DNA from: Neoroseomonas oryzicola
GTDB lineage: Bacteria; Pseudomonadota; Alphaproteobacteria; Acetobacterales; Acetobacteraceae
DNA length: 64,000 nucleotides
Direction of reading: 5' to 3'
NCBI RefSeq assembly: GCF_012163135.1
Contig: NZ_JAAVUP010000006.1
Span: 1-64,000, forward strand
Shown here piece after piece: positions 23,575 to 32,414 of the stretch (its first letter is position 1; every line of letters begins with the position of its first letter). A model generated the notes under the pieces. The model was not told where the DNA came from. It searched no databases and worked only from the letters and a program-made list of their open reading frames with translations. A program made the translations under genes and the position numbers.

Positions 23575-23625
23575 CGGCGCTTCTCCTTCCTCCACTGACA
23601 CGCAACGTCCACGGAAAAACACAAC

Positions 23626-24018
23626 ATGCGCAACGTCACGTCAGCTCTTCTCGCCACCGTCTTCCTCGCCGCCGCGCCGGCGATCGCCCAGGCCCAATCC
23701 GCCGGCGACGCCGAGGCTGGCCGCCGGGTCTTCAACCAGTGCCGTGCCTGCCACATCATCGACAACAACGGCCGCAATGCCGTAGGACCCAACCTGTTCG
23801 GCGTGGTCGGGCGGCGCGCCGCCTCGATCGAAAACTTCCGCTACTCGGCGAACATGCGCGAACTCGGCGCATCCGGACACGTCTGGACGGTCGAGAATCT
23901 TCGCGCCTACATCACCAACCCCAAGGCGGTGGTGCCGCAGGGCATCATGTCCTTCCCCGGGCTCCGGAACGAGACGCAGCTGAATGACCTTCTCGCCTTC
24001 CTGCAGACGCAGCACTAG
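23626..24018 (+). CDS. Periplasmic class I cytochrome c (cytochrome c2-like)
   Basis: The 130-residue precursor has a signal peptide (about residues 1-23, cleaved near AQAQS), the haem motif CRACH at about residues 38-42 (FNQCRACHIIDNNGRNAVGPNLFG) and a methionine ligand in PQGIMSFPGLRNETQLNDLLAFL. This is the c2/c550 class of soluble electron carriers that can re-reduce the photosynthetic reaction centre. Placement next to photosynthesis genes supports that role, but a purely respiratory carrier cannot be excluded. Confidence 0.88.
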   Translation: MRNVTSALLATVFLAAAPAIAQAQSAGDAEAGRRVFNQCRACHIIDNNGRNAVGPNLFGVVGRRAASIENFRYSANMRELGASGHVWTVENLRAYITNPKAVVPQGIMSFPGLRNETQLNDLLAFLQTQH

Positions 24019-24024
24019 CATCGC

Positions 24025-24498
24025 ATGATGGAGATCGTCGCCCTGCTCGGCTTCATCGCCGCGGTCGCCGCGGTGGCGAGCACGGGCGCGTTCTTCCCGC
24101 CGGACAGCTGGTACCAGTCGCTGCGCAAGCCGCGCTGGTGCCCGCCGAACTGGCTGTTCGGGCCGGCCTGGACGATGCTCTACCTGATGATCGCCGTCTC
24201 GGGCTGGCTCGTCTGGCGGAAGGCCGGCCTCGCCGGCGCCGCCGGGGCCTTCACGATCTATGCGCTGCAGCTTCTGTTGAACGGCGCATGGTCCGGGATC
24301 TTCTTCGGCCTGCGACGGATGGACCTTGCCCTGGCGGAACTCGCGCTGCTGTGGCTCGCCATCCTCGCGACCATCGTGGCCTTCGCGACGCATGACGCGC
24401 TCGCCGCCTGGCTGCTGGTGCCATACCTCGCCTGGGTGACCTTCGCCGGCGCGCTCAACGCGGCCTTGCTGCGGGCGAATGCTCCCGCCCGCGGCTAG
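24025..24498 (+). CDS. tspO: Tryptophan-rich sensory protein TspO (CrtK)
   Basis: The 157-residue, five-helix membrane protein has the TspO/MBR core W-P-P-N-W (WCPPNWLFGPAWTMLY) and LLNGAWSGIFFGLRR. In Rhodobacter TspO lies in the carotenoid cluster and dampens pigment gene expression in oxygen, probably through tetrapyrrole efflux or degradation. It starts 6 bp after the cytochrome c stop, so the two are likely co-transcribed. It converges with hyuB after 12 bp. Confidence 0.93.
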   Translation: MMEIVALLGFIAAVAAVASTGAFFPPDSWYQSLRKPRWCPPNWLFGPAWTMLYLMIAVSGWLVWRKAGLAGAAGAFTIYALQLLLNGAWSGIFFGLRRMDLALAELALLWLAILATIVAFATHDALAAWLLVPYLAWVTFAGALNAALLRANAPARG

Positions 24499-24510
24499 CA
24501 AAGCCGGCGG

Positions 24511-26484
24511 TCAGGCGTCGAGACCCGGATAGGCCTGCCGCAACCGCCCGAAGGCCTCCCGCACCGCCATGCCGCCCTCCCCGAGCGGGGCGTTCACCAT
24601 GGCGAAGAGGTGCGTCTTCACGAAGAAGCGCCAATGCGTGGGCAGCGACCGCATGATCTCGGCCATCGCGGCGTAGCCTTCCGCGGTCCAGACCTGCTCA
24701 TGCGCCTCGCGTTCCGGCCCGAAGTCGAAATGCGCGGCTGTGGTGGGGCAGGCGGCGCGCAGCACGGCGCGCAGGGTCGCGGTGGCCACCGCGTCGATCC
24801 CGCCGTCACGCACCACGACGCCGTAGTCCCGTTCGGCCGCCGCCGCCGACACATAGCCGCGCCGGACATCGATCAGCACGCGTTCCGGTTCGCGGTCGAG
24901 CGGACAGCCGCGACCACCGCCGCCCGGCGAATGGATGTGCAGCACGTCGCCGGGATCCATCGTCACCAGGTCGATGTTGCCCAGCACCTTCTCCCGCGCC
25001 GTGCCCGGATTCAGCACGAAGTCCGACGGCGCGCCCGCCTTGCCGCCCAGGATTCCCCAGGGGCGGAAGCGGCAGCGGTCGCGGTTGCGCGCGGTCACGC
25101 GCGAATTCGGCGCGAAGACGGTGAAGTCGAGCGCGGTAGCGAGTCCGCCCCGCCAGCGCCCCGCGCCCCCGGTATCCGGCATCAGCCCGTAGCGCAGGAT
25201 GCGGATCGGCACCTCCGTCTCGGTGATCTCGACCGGCGTGTTCTTGAGGTAGGCGCTGTCCGCCCCCGACCCGTTGGTCCCATCACGCGTCGGCATGCCG
25301 CCGCCGCCGCCGACGATCGGGTTGATCGCCGCCAGCACCGTGCGCCGCGTGCGGTTGTCCGTCGTCATCACGTTCATGATGGAGGACGACCCCGCGGGCG
25401 CGGCCGGCATGCGGTCGGGCACGGCAAGGCCGAAGGCGCCGAAGATCAGGCTGCGCAGCCGCGCGCAGGTCAGGCTGCGCATCCCCACCGCGGCCGGGAA
25501 GGTCGGGTTCAGCGCCGTGCCCTCCGGCACGATGCAGGTGAAGGGCCGCGTCAGCCCCGCATTCAGCAGGATCTGCGGGTTCAGCGTGTAGAGCACGTAG
25601 AACACGCCGACCAGCAGCAGGGTATGCCGCGGATGGTTCCCGGTCGGCACGTTCAGCGCCGAGGTCAGCTGCGGGTCGGTGCCGGTGAAGTCGAGGATTG
25701 CCTCCTCGCCCCTGATCACCAGCCGCAGCGCGAGCCGCACCGGATTCCCGTTCGGCCCGTCCTCGTCGCAATAGTCCGAGAAAACGTATTCGCCATCGGG
25801 GATGGAGCGCAGCACCTCCCGCGCCTGGTGCTCCGCATAGTCGAGCACCCCGGCCAGGCCCGCGCGGAAGCCGTCCACGCCGAACTTCCGGATCATCGCA
25901 CGCAGCTTGCGCTCCCCGGTGTTGAGCGCGCCGGTGAAGGCCTTGAGGTCGCCGAGGTTCTGCTCCGGCTTGCGCACGTTGAGCAGCATCACGCGCAGCG
26001 CCTCCTCGTTCAGCTCCCCGCGTCGGTACATCTTCATCGGCGGGAAGCGGATGCCCTCCTGGTGCACCTCGGTCAGCGAGCGGGAAAGCGAGGCCGGCAC
26101 CGCGCCGCCCATGTCGGTGTTGTGGATGTGCCCGCCGGCCCAGGCGAGGATCTCGCCATCCTCGAAGATCGGCTTCCACATGTGCAGGTCGGGCACATGG
26201 GTCGCGAGGTAGCCGCTGTAGGGATCGTTGGTGAAGCCGATGTCGCCCGGCTCGTAGTCGTCGATCATGCCGATCGCCGCGCCGTAGTCGATGCCCGGAT
26301 ACCAGGTGGCGCCGAAATCCATCGGCACGGCCGCGACCTTGCCGCCGGGCTCGAGGACCTGGACGGTGAAGTCCTCCGTCTCCTTCACGAAGGTGGAATG
26401 CGCCGTGCGATAGAGCGTATAGGCCATGTTCTCGGCCGCGGCGCGCGCGTGGTTGGCGAAGACCTGAAGCGTGACCTTGTCCAT
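24511..26484 (-). CDS. Hydantoinase/oxoprolinase subunit B
   Basis: The 657-residue HyuB-family protein starts MDKVTLQVFANHARAAAENM and contains HSTFVKETEDFTVQ, GDIGFTNDPYSGYLATHVPDLHM, the histidine/Gly-rich GGHIHNTDMGG and the C-terminal PGGGGRGCPLDREPERV. With HyuA it forms an ATP-dependent amidohydrolase of hydantoins, N-methylhydantoin, acetone carboxylase-like substrates or 5-oxoproline; the substrate cannot be read from sequence. Start ATG 26484 is 5 bp after the hyuA stop. A longer upstream frame lies within hyuA and is rejected. Confidence 0.92.
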   Translation of the reverse strand: MDKVTLQVFANHARAAAENMAYTLYRTAHSTFVKETEDFTVQVLEPGGKVAAVPMDFGATWYPGIDYGAAIGMIDDYEPGDIGFTNDPYSGYLATHVPDLHMWKPIFEDGEILAWAGGHIHNTDMGGAVPASLSRSLTEVHQEGIRFPPMKMYRRGELNEEALRVMLLNVRKPEQNLGDLKAFTGALNTGERKLRAMIRKFGVDGFRAGLAGVLDYAEHQAREVLRSIPDGEYVFSDYCDEDGPNGNPVRLALRLVIRGEEAILDFTGTDPQLTSALNVPTGNHPRHTLLLVGVFYVLYTLNPQILLNAGLTRPFTCIVPEGTALNPTFPAAVGMRSLTCARLRSLIFGAFGLAVPDRMPAAPAGSSSIMNVMTTDNRTRRTVLAAINPIVGGGGGMPTRDGTNGSGADSAYLKNTPVEITETEVPIRILRYGLMPDTGGAGRWRGGLATALDFTVFAPNSRVTARNRDRCRFRPWGILGGKAGAPSDFVLNPGTAREKVLGNIDLVTMDPGDVLHIHSPGGGGRGCPLDREPERVLIDVRRGYVSAAAAERDYGVVVRDGGIDAVATATLRAVLRAACPTTAAHFDFGPEREAHEQVWTAEGYAAMAEIMRSLPTHWRFFVKTHLFAMVNAPLGEGGMAVREAFGRLRQAYPGLDA

Positions 26485-26489
26485 GGCGC

Positions 26490-28532
26490 TCAGCCCTCCG
26501 CCACCAGATGGAGATTGCCCTGCGCATCGACCGAGGCGGCGAAGCCGCCGGGGATGCAGGCGGTGGAATCCTCCTGCGCCACGATCGCGGGGCCGTGGAA
26601 GGCATGGCCGTGGTGCAGCGCCGCGCGCAGAAAGAGCGGCACCTCCCGCCAGGCGCCGTCGAGCCAGGCGCGCACCATGCGCTCGGGCACGGGCGCGCCG
26701 TCGACGCGCGGCTCCTCGGGCCATTCGGGCGGCGTCGTCGCGCCGATCACGACAAGGCGCAGGTTCACCACCTGCACCGGCGCCTCGGCGTCGTGGAAGT
26801 CGTAGATGGCGTCGTGCTGACGATGGAAGGCGTCGCGCAGCGCATCGAGGTCGCCGCCCTCGATCCAGGACGGTTCCAGCGGCGCCTCGATCTCGAAGGA
26901 CTGGCCGCGGTAGCGCATGTCGGCGGTCAGGCGGATCGCGGCGGGGCCGGCGTAATGCTGGTCCTCGCGCAGCCAGCGCTCGCCCTCGGCACGAAGGTCG
27001 CGCAGCGCGTCCTGCAGCGCGGGCAGGTTCGCCTCCTCGATGTCGAGGAACAGCGTCCGCACCACGTCGTTCTTCGCATCCGCGATCAGCCCGCCGAGCG
27101 CGCTCACCACGCCGGGCCGACGCGGGATCATCACCCGCCCGATGCCAAGCTCTCGCGCCAGCAGGCAGCCCAGCATCGGCCCCGCACCGCCGAAGGGCAG
27201 CAGGGTGAAGTCGCGCAGGTCGACGCCGTAGCGCGCGACCAGCTTGTTCACCTCGGCGAACATCGAGGAGATCGCGACATCGACGATCGCCTCACCCGTC
27301 TCCTCGGGGCTGCGGCCGAGCTGCACCGCAAGGCGGCCGACGACCTCCGCCGCCTTGGCGCGATCCATCGAGACCGAGGCATAGGCGAGCGGCACATGGC
27401 CGAGCAGACCGCAGACCGCCATCGCGTCGGTGATCGTCGCGCGATCCCCGCCGCGCCCGTAGCAGGCGGGGCCCGGTGTCGATCCCGCGCTCTCGGGCCC
27501 CACCTTCAGCATGCCGAAGCCGTCGACGGTCGCGATCGACCCACCGCCATCGCCGATGGAGGAGACGGAGACGCTCGGCACATGCAGCGGGAACTCGCCG
27601 ATCAGTTCGCCGGTGCCGAACTGCGGCTCGCCGTCCAGGATCAGCGCCACGTCGGCGCTGGTGCCGCCGATGTCGAGCGTCAGCGCGCGGTCGATCCCGG
27701 CGTTGCGCGCCAGGAAGGCCGCGCCCATCACGCCCGACGCGGTGCCCGACAGCAGCATCGACACGCAGGACGACCGTCCAAGCCCCGCGCGCATGATCCC
27801 GCCATTCGACTTGGTGATCATCGGCGTCGCGGCGACGCCGCGCGCCGCCAGCGCGGCCTCGAGCGAGCCGAGGTAGCGATCGACGCGCGGATGGACGTAG
27901 CCGTTCAGGATGCCGGTGGTGGTGCGCTCGTATTCGCGGATCACCGGCCAGATCTCGGCGGCGCCGAAGACGAACAGGTCGGGCGCAGCCTCCCGGAGGA
28001 TCGCCCGCGCCGCGCGCTCATGCGCCGGGTTCCGGTAGGCATGCAGGAAGGAGACGATGATGCCCTCGGCGCCCGCCGCCCGCGCCTTCGCTGCGGCTTC
28101 GCGCACCGCGGCTTCGTCGAGCGGCTCGGCCTCGCTGCCGTCCGCCAGGATGCGCCCGCCGACGCCGAAGATGCGGTCGCGCGGGATCAGCTGCTCCGGC
28201 CGGGCGCAGAACAGGCTGTACATCTCGGGCATGCGCAGGCGCGCGAGCTCCACCACGTCCTCGAAGCCCGCATTCGTCACCAGCGCGAGCGGCGCGCCCT
28301 TGCGCTGGATGACCGTGTTGATGCCGACCGTCGTGCCATGGACGAAGGCGGTGACGGCGGCGGGGTCGAGGCCATGGCGGTCCTGCAGCAGGCCGACGCC
28401 TTCCAGCACCTCCCGCCCCGGCTCGTCCGGCGTGGTCAGCACCTTCAGCGTGTGCATGCGCCCCGAGGAGTCCTCGAGCGCGCAGAAATCGATGAAGGTG
28501 CCGCCGATGTCGACGCCGATCCGCCAGCCCAT
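26490..28532 (-). CDS. Hydantoinase/oxoprolinase subunit A
   Basis: The 680-residue HyuA-family ATPase starts MGWRIGVDIGGTFIDFC (actin-like phosphate loop), then VHGTTVGINTVIQRKGAPLALV, LTLDIGGTSADVALI and LPFGGAGPML. It supplies ATP-driven activation to the HyuB partner. Gene order hyuA-hyuB with a 5-bp gap indicates an operon. The upstream gap of 90 bp to the lysR stop contains a LysR-type dyad (28612-28626), so regulation by that LysR protein is likely. Confidence 0.93.
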   Translation of the reverse strand: MGWRIGVDIGGTFIDFCALEDSSGRMHTLKVLTTPDEPGREVLEGVGLLQDRHGLDPAAVTAFVHGTTVGINTVIQRKGAPLALVTNAGFEDVVELARLRMPEMYSLFCARPEQLIPRDRIFGVGGRILADGSEAEPLDEAAVREAAAKARAAGAEGIIVSFLHAYRNPAHERAARAILREAAPDLFVFGAAEIWPVIREYERTTTGILNGYVHPRVDRYLGSLEAALAARGVAATPMITKSNGGIMRAGLGRSSCVSMLLSGTASGVMGAAFLARNAGIDRALTLDIGGTSADVALILDGEPQFGTGELIGEFPLHVPSVSVSSIGDGGGSIATVDGFGMLKVGPESAGSTPGPACYGRGGDRATITDAMAVCGLLGHVPLAYASVSMDRAKAAEVVGRLAVQLGRSPEETGEAIVDVAISSMFAEVNKLVARYGVDLRDFTLLPFGGAGPMLGCLLARELGIGRVMIPRRPGVVSALGGLIADAKNDVVRTLFLDIEEANLPALQDALRDLRAEGERWLREDQHYAGPAAIRLTADMRYRGQSFEIEAPLEPSWIEGGDLDALRDAFHRQHDAIYDFHDAEAPVQVVNLRLVVIGATTPPEWPEEPRVDGAPVPERMVRAWLDGAWREVPLFLRAALHHGHAFHGPAIVAQEDSTACIPGGFAASVDAQGNLHLVAEG

Positions 28533-28611
28533 GGGCCGAGATGCCTCCGTGATGCCGGTCCAGCACGCCCGCGCGCGGCCGCCCTGTCCAAGAGGAATTC
28601 GGCGTCCGGCG

Positions 28612-28626
28612 ATAAGCGGGGCTTAT
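28612..28626. promoter_or_regulatory. LysR-type dyad upstream of hyuA
   Basis: ATAAGC-GGG-GCTTAT is a perfect inverted repeat containing a T-N11-A LysR box (T28613, A28625). It lies about 80 bases before the hyuA start and overlaps the lysR stop codon. A closely similar dyad lies at 29561-29575 (14 of 17 bases identical over ATA...TATGC). Confidence 0.55.
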
Positions 28627-29543
28627 GCCGGGCTCAGCAGCCCCCGCGCCGCGGGCTCGGCGGCATAGGCGGCGAAGGCGGTGCGCAGGCCGCGCCGCAG
28701 CCGGTCCTGCTGGTGCGACAGCGGCCGCCGGCTGCCGGTCAGCACCGCGATGGGCAATCGCACCAGCGGGCGGAAGGGTCGCACCACCAGCCCCGGATGG
28801 CTCAGCCACGGGATCAGCCCGTCCACCAGCGCCACCCCGATGCCCTGCTGCACGAAGGACAGCGCGATGATGGACACGTCGATCTCGACCTGGGTGCGGT
28901 AGGCCAGCCCCGCGCGGCCGAATTCCTGCGCCAGCAGCTGCCCCGGCAGACTGTCCGGGCGGTAGGAGATCAGCGTCTCCTCCGTCAGGTCGGCGGGTCC
29001 GATCGCCTTGCGGCGCGCGAGCCGGTGCCCGGCGGGCAGGACGCAGACGGTCTCGACATGGCCGATCGTCTCGGCCTGGACCAGCGGCGTCGCGACGTCG
29101 CTCATCGCCACGCCAAGGTCGGCATCGCCGCGCCCGAGCATCTCCGCGGCCACCTGGACCGGCACGACATAGGCGGACAGCCGCACGCCCGGCATGGCGG
29201 CGCGGAATTCCGCCAGCGCGCGCGGCAGGAAGGACAACGACGGCGGCGCGGAGGCGACGAGGCGCACCGATCCCGCCACGCCGTCGCGCAGATCCGTCGC
29301 GAACCGCCGGAAGCCCTCGATGTCGCGGTGCAGGCGCTCGGCCTCGGGGTAGAGCTGCAGCGCCTCGGGCGTCGGCACCAGGCGGCCGCGCAGCCGGCGG
29401 AACAGCTTGTAGCCAAGCCGGTCCTCGGCATGCAGCAGCAGCTGCGACAGCGCCGGCTGGGAGACGTTGAGCGCCTGCGCCGCCCCGGTGAGGGTGCCGA
29501 GGCGCATGATGGTGCGGAAGACCTCGATCTGCCGGGCGTTCAT
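28623..29543 (-). CDS. LysR-family transcriptional regulator
   Basis: The 306-residue LTTR has a winged HTH at residues 1-60 (RQIEVFRTIMRLGTLTGAAQALNVSQPALSQ) and a periplasmic-binding-like effector domain (about 90-295). The start at MNARQIEVF fits the family; a longer start at 29579 would put the extra residues through the putative operator. It lies between hyuAB (same strand) and the divergent three-gene oxidase set. Matching dyads on both sides suggest it controls both operons and itself. The effector is probably the hydantoin or amine substrate, by inference. Confidence 0.9.
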   Translation of the reverse strand: MNARQIEVFRTIMRLGTLTGAAQALNVSQPALSQLLLHAEDRLGYKLFRRLRGRLVPTPEALQLYPEAERLHRDIEGFRRFATDLRDGVAGSVRLVASAPPSLSFLPRALAEFRAAMPGVRLSAYVVPVQVAAEMLGRGDADLGVAMSDVATPLVQAETIGHVETVCVLPAGHRLARRKAIGPADLTEETLISYRPDSLPGQLLAQEFGRAGLAYRTQVEIDVSIIALSFVQQGIGVALVDGLIPWLSHPGLVVRPFRPLVRLPIAVLTGSRRPLSHQQDRLRRGLRTAFAAYAAEPAARGLLSPA

Positions 29544-29560
29544 GCGCCGATCCTCGGCCC

Positions 29561-29575
29561 ATAGGGCGGGCTTAT
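29561..29575. promoter_or_regulatory. LysR-type dyad between lysR and the HcnABC-like operon
   Basis: ATAGGG-CGG-GCTTAT, followed by GC as at the other site, is the partner of the dyad at 28612-28626. It lies 18 bases before the lysR ATG and 58 bases before the divergent ATG at 29633, the expected place for autoregulation and activation. Confidence 0.5.
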
Positions 29576-29632
29576 GCAACAGGACCGATTGCCGATTGGA
29601 CAGCCGGCGCGCGGCACGACGAGCCTTCCACC

Positions 29633-29932
29633 ATGACAGGACTGCTTCATCGCGTCGGCGAGACGCAGCGGCGCGCCGTCCGCATCCGCGTGGACGGCGC
29701 GGAGGTGAGCGCGCTCGAGGGCGACACGCTGCTCGTCGCGCTGCTGACCAGCGGCGCGCGGCTGCGGGAAAGCGAGTTCGGCGACGGCCCGCGCGCCGGC
29801 TTCTGCCTGATGGGCGCCTGCCAGGATTGCTGGGTCTGGACCGAGGATGGCGGCCGCCTGCGCGCCTGCTCGACGCCGGTCGCGGAGGGAATGCGCGTGG
29901 TCACGCGGGGGGCGCCATGGCCGGCCCCGTGA
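29633..29932 (+). CDS. 2Fe-2S subunit of HcnABC/opine-oxidase-type dehydrogenase
   Basis: The 99-residue ferredoxin-like small subunit has cysteines 58, 63, 66 and 79 (GFCLMGACQDCWVW...RACSTP), the 2Fe-2S pattern of HcnA and of the gamma subunits of amino-acid/opine oxidases. It overlaps the next gene by 16 bp, so the three oxidase genes form one translational unit. It has no signal peptide, so the complex is cytoplasmic or on the inner membrane face. Confidence 0.86.
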   Translation: MTGLLHRVGETQRRAVRIRVDGAEVSALEGDTLLVALLTSGARLRESEFGDGPRAGFCLMGACQDCWVWTEDGGRLRACSTPVAEGMRVVTRGAPWPAP

Positions 29933-31281
29933 TCGTCGTCGGTGCCGGCCCCGCCGGCATCCGCGCCGCCGAACGCCTGGTCGAGGCCGGGCTGCGGCCC
30001 GTGCTGATCGAGGAATCCGCCCGCGACGGCGGCCAGATCTACCGCCGCCAGCCCGAGGGCTTCACCCGCCCGCACGAGGCGCTCTACGGGTCCGAGGCCG
30101 CCAAGGCCCGCGCGCTGCACGCGGCGGCCGAAGCGCTGCGCCCGCGCGTCGACTGGCGCCCGGAGACGCTGGTCTGGGCCGCGCGCGACAACGCGCTGCT
30201 GGTGAACGCCGCCGGGCGCAGCGAAAGCCTGCCCTACGCGGCCCTGATCCTCGCCACCGGCGCGACGGACCGCGTCATGCCGCTGCCCGGCTGGACGTTG
30301 CCCGGCGTCACGACGCTCGGCGGCGCGCAGATCGCGCTCAAGGCGCAGGCCTGCACCATCGGCGCGCGGCCGGTCTTCCTGGGTACCGGGCCGCTGCTCT
30401 ACCTGGTCGCCTGGCAGTACTTGAAGGCCGGCGCGGCGGTGCAGGCGGTGCTCGACACCAGCCCCTTCATGAAGCGCGTCGAAGCCCTGCCCTGGATGCT
30501 GGCGCGGCCGGGCCTCGTCGTGCGGGGCTGGACCTATACGCGCGACCTGCAGAAGGCGGGCGTCCGGATCGCGACGGGCATCATGCCGGTCGCGATCGAA
30601 GGCGATGACCGCGCCGCCGCGGTGCGCTGGCGCGACGCGACGGGACAGGACCACCGCACGGAGTGCGATGCGGTCGGCATCGGCTACGGGCTGCGGTCCG
30701 AGACGCAACTCGCCGACCTCGCGCGCTGCGCCTTCGCCTTCGACGCCGGGGCGCGGCAATGGCTGCCGGTCGCCGACGAGGACGGGCGGGCGGGCGTGCC
30801 CGGCGTCTACCTCGCCGGCGATGGGGCCCAGGTGCGCGGCGCGGATGCCGCGGAACTCGCCGGGCGGCTTGCCGCCTGCGCCGCGCTGCGCGACCTCGGC
30901 ACCGCGGTGGACGAGATCGAGATGGTCACGCTGCGCCGGCGCCTCGCGCCCATGACGCGCTTCCGCCGCGGGCTGGAACGCGCCTTTCCCTGGCCGGCGA
31001 ATCTCGCCGCCGCCCTGCCGGACGAAGCGCTGGTCTGCCGCTGCGAGGCGATCACCGCCGGCACGCTGCGCCGCGCCGGCGGCGAATACGGCGCGCCGGA
31101 GGTCAACCGCGCCAAGGCCTTCTCGCGCACCGGCATGGGGCGCTGCCAGGGCCGCATGTGCGGCCTCGCGGCAGCCGAGGTCCTGGCCGCGGCGCGCGGC
31201 GAACCCATCGAGGCCGTGGGCCGCCTGCGCGGCGCCGCCCCCGTCAAGCCGCTGCCCGTGGCGACGGAGGCCGCGCCATGA
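29917..31281 (+). CDS. FAD/NAD(P)-binding subunit with BFD-like 2Fe-2S tail (HcnB/OoxA type)
   Basis: The 454-residue flavoprotein begins MAGPVIVVGAGPAGIRAAERL (FAD fold), has a second nucleotide motif near LGGAQIALKAQACTIGARPVFLG and a C-terminal BFD-like cluster domain with Cys374, Cys376, Cys410 and Cys415 (VCRCEAI, GMGRCQGRMCGLA). It serves as the central electron-transfer subunit in HcnABC-like glycine/opine/proline dehydrogenases. Start ATG 29917 overlaps the 2Fe-2S subunit gene; its stop overlaps the next gene by 4 bp. Confidence 0.88.
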   Translation: MAGPVIVVGAGPAGIRAAERLVEAGLRPVLIEESARDGGQIYRRQPEGFTRPHEALYGSEAAKARALHAAAEALRPRVDWRPETLVWAARDNALLVNAAGRSESLPYAALILATGATDRVMPLPGWTLPGVTTLGGAQIALKAQACTIGARPVFLGTGPLLYLVAWQYLKAGAAVQAVLDTSPFMKRVEALPWMLARPGLVVRGWTYTRDLQKAGVRIATGIMPVAIEGDDRAAAVRWRDATGQDHRTECDAVGIGYGLRSETQLADLARCAFAFDAGARQWLPVADEDGRAGVPGVYLAGDGAQVRGADAAELAGRLAACAALRDLGTAVDEIEMVTLRRRLAPMTRFRRGLERAFPWPANLAAALPDEALVCRCEAITAGTLRRAGGEYGAPEVNRAKAFSRTGMGRCQGRMCGLAAAEVLAAARGEPIEAVGRLRGAAPVKPLPVATEAAP

Positions 31282-32414
31282 CCCGCGCCGACGTCATCAT
31301 CGTGGGCGGCGGGCTCATGGGTGCGGCGACCGCCTTATTCCTCCGCCAGCGCGGGGTCAGCGTCATCCTGCTGGAACGCGACCTGGTCGGCAGCCATGCC
31401 AGCGGGACGAATTTCGGCAACGTCCGCCGCCAGGGGCGCTTCCTGCCGCAGCTGCCGCTCGCCAACCGCTCGCGCGAGATCTGGGGCCGCCTGCCCGAGG
31501 TCATCGGCGAGGATGCCGAGTTCCTGCCCTCCGGCCATCTGCGCGTTGCCTTCTCCGACGCCGCGATCGGCAAGCTCGAGGCCTATGCGCGGGACGCCCG
31601 GCCCTATGGGCTCGAGCTCGAGCTCATCACCGGCAATGCGCTGCGGGCGCGGTTCCCGTTCCTCTCGCCCGAGGCGCGGATGGCGTCCTATTCGCCGCTC
31701 GACGGGCATGCCAATCCGCGCCTCGCCGCGCCGGCCTTCGCCCGCGCCGCACGCCGCGCCGGGGCGGAGGTGCAGGAACGGACGGAAGTGCTGTCCATCG
31801 CGAAATCCGCCGAGGACTTCCTGGTCGAGACGCCGGCCGGCACGTTCCGTGCGCCGATCCTGCAGGTCTCGTCCGGCGCCTGGGGCGGGCGCATGGCCGA
31901 GGCCTTCGGCGAACCGGTGCCGATCACGCCGCGCGGCCCGCAGATGGGCGTGACCGAGCCGGTGCCCTACCGCATTGCCCCCGTGCTCGGCGTCGCGAGC
32001 GACGTGACGGAGGAAGGCGTCTACCTCCGCCAGGTCGAGCGGGGGAACATCGTCTTCGGCGGCGGGCTGCGCAGCGAGGCCTCGCTCGATACGAAGCGCG
32101 CCAGGCTGGACCCGGTCAACACGCTGCGGCAGCTGCCCTACCTCGCGCGGCTGCTGCCCGCGGTGCGCGCGCTGTCGGTCATCCGCACCTGGAGCGGCGT
32201 CGAGGGCTACATGCGCGACGACATCCCGGTGATGGGGCCGAGTGCGAAGGTGCCGGGCCTGTTCTACGCCTTCGGCTTCTGCGGCCATGGCTTCCAGCTC
32301 GGTCCCGGCGTCGGCGCCACCATGGCCGAGCTGATCGCGACGGGCAGCCCCGGCGTGCCGATCGATCCCTTCCTGATCTCCCGCTTCGCCGCCTCCGAAG
32401 GAGACCCGCGATGA
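31278..32414 (+). CDS. FAD-dependent amine oxidase subunit (HcnC/OoxB type, DAO family)
   Basis: The 378-residue D-amino-acid-oxidase-fold protein has IIVGGGLMGAATALFLRQRG at the N-terminus and a C-terminal FCGHGFQLGPGVGATMAELI. It is the substrate-oxidising subunit of the three-gene complex. GTNFGNVRRQGRFLPQ replaces the more common SGRNGG flavin-proximal motif seen in the other DAO proteins of this window. Substrate is unknown; an opine, sarcosine-like or imino acid is plausible from family and from the adjacent uptake genes. Confidence 0.87.
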   Translation: MTRADVIIVGGGLMGAATALFLRQRGVSVILLERDLVGSHASGTNFGNVRRQGRFLPQLPLANRSREIWGRLPEVIGEDAEFLPSGHLRVAFSDAAIGKLEAYARDARPYGLELELITGNALRARFPFLSPEARMASYSPLDGHANPRLAAPAFARAARRAGAEVQERTEVLSIAKSAEDFLVETPAGTFRAPILQVSSGAWGGRMAEAFGEPVPITPRGPQMGVTEPVPYRIAPVLGVASDVTEEGVYLRQVERGNIVFGGGLRSEASLDTKRARLDPVNTLRQLPYLARLLPAVRALSVIRTWSGVEGYMRDDIPVMGPSAKVPGLFYAFGFCGHGFQLGPGVGATMAELIATGSPGVPIDPFLISRFAASEGDPR

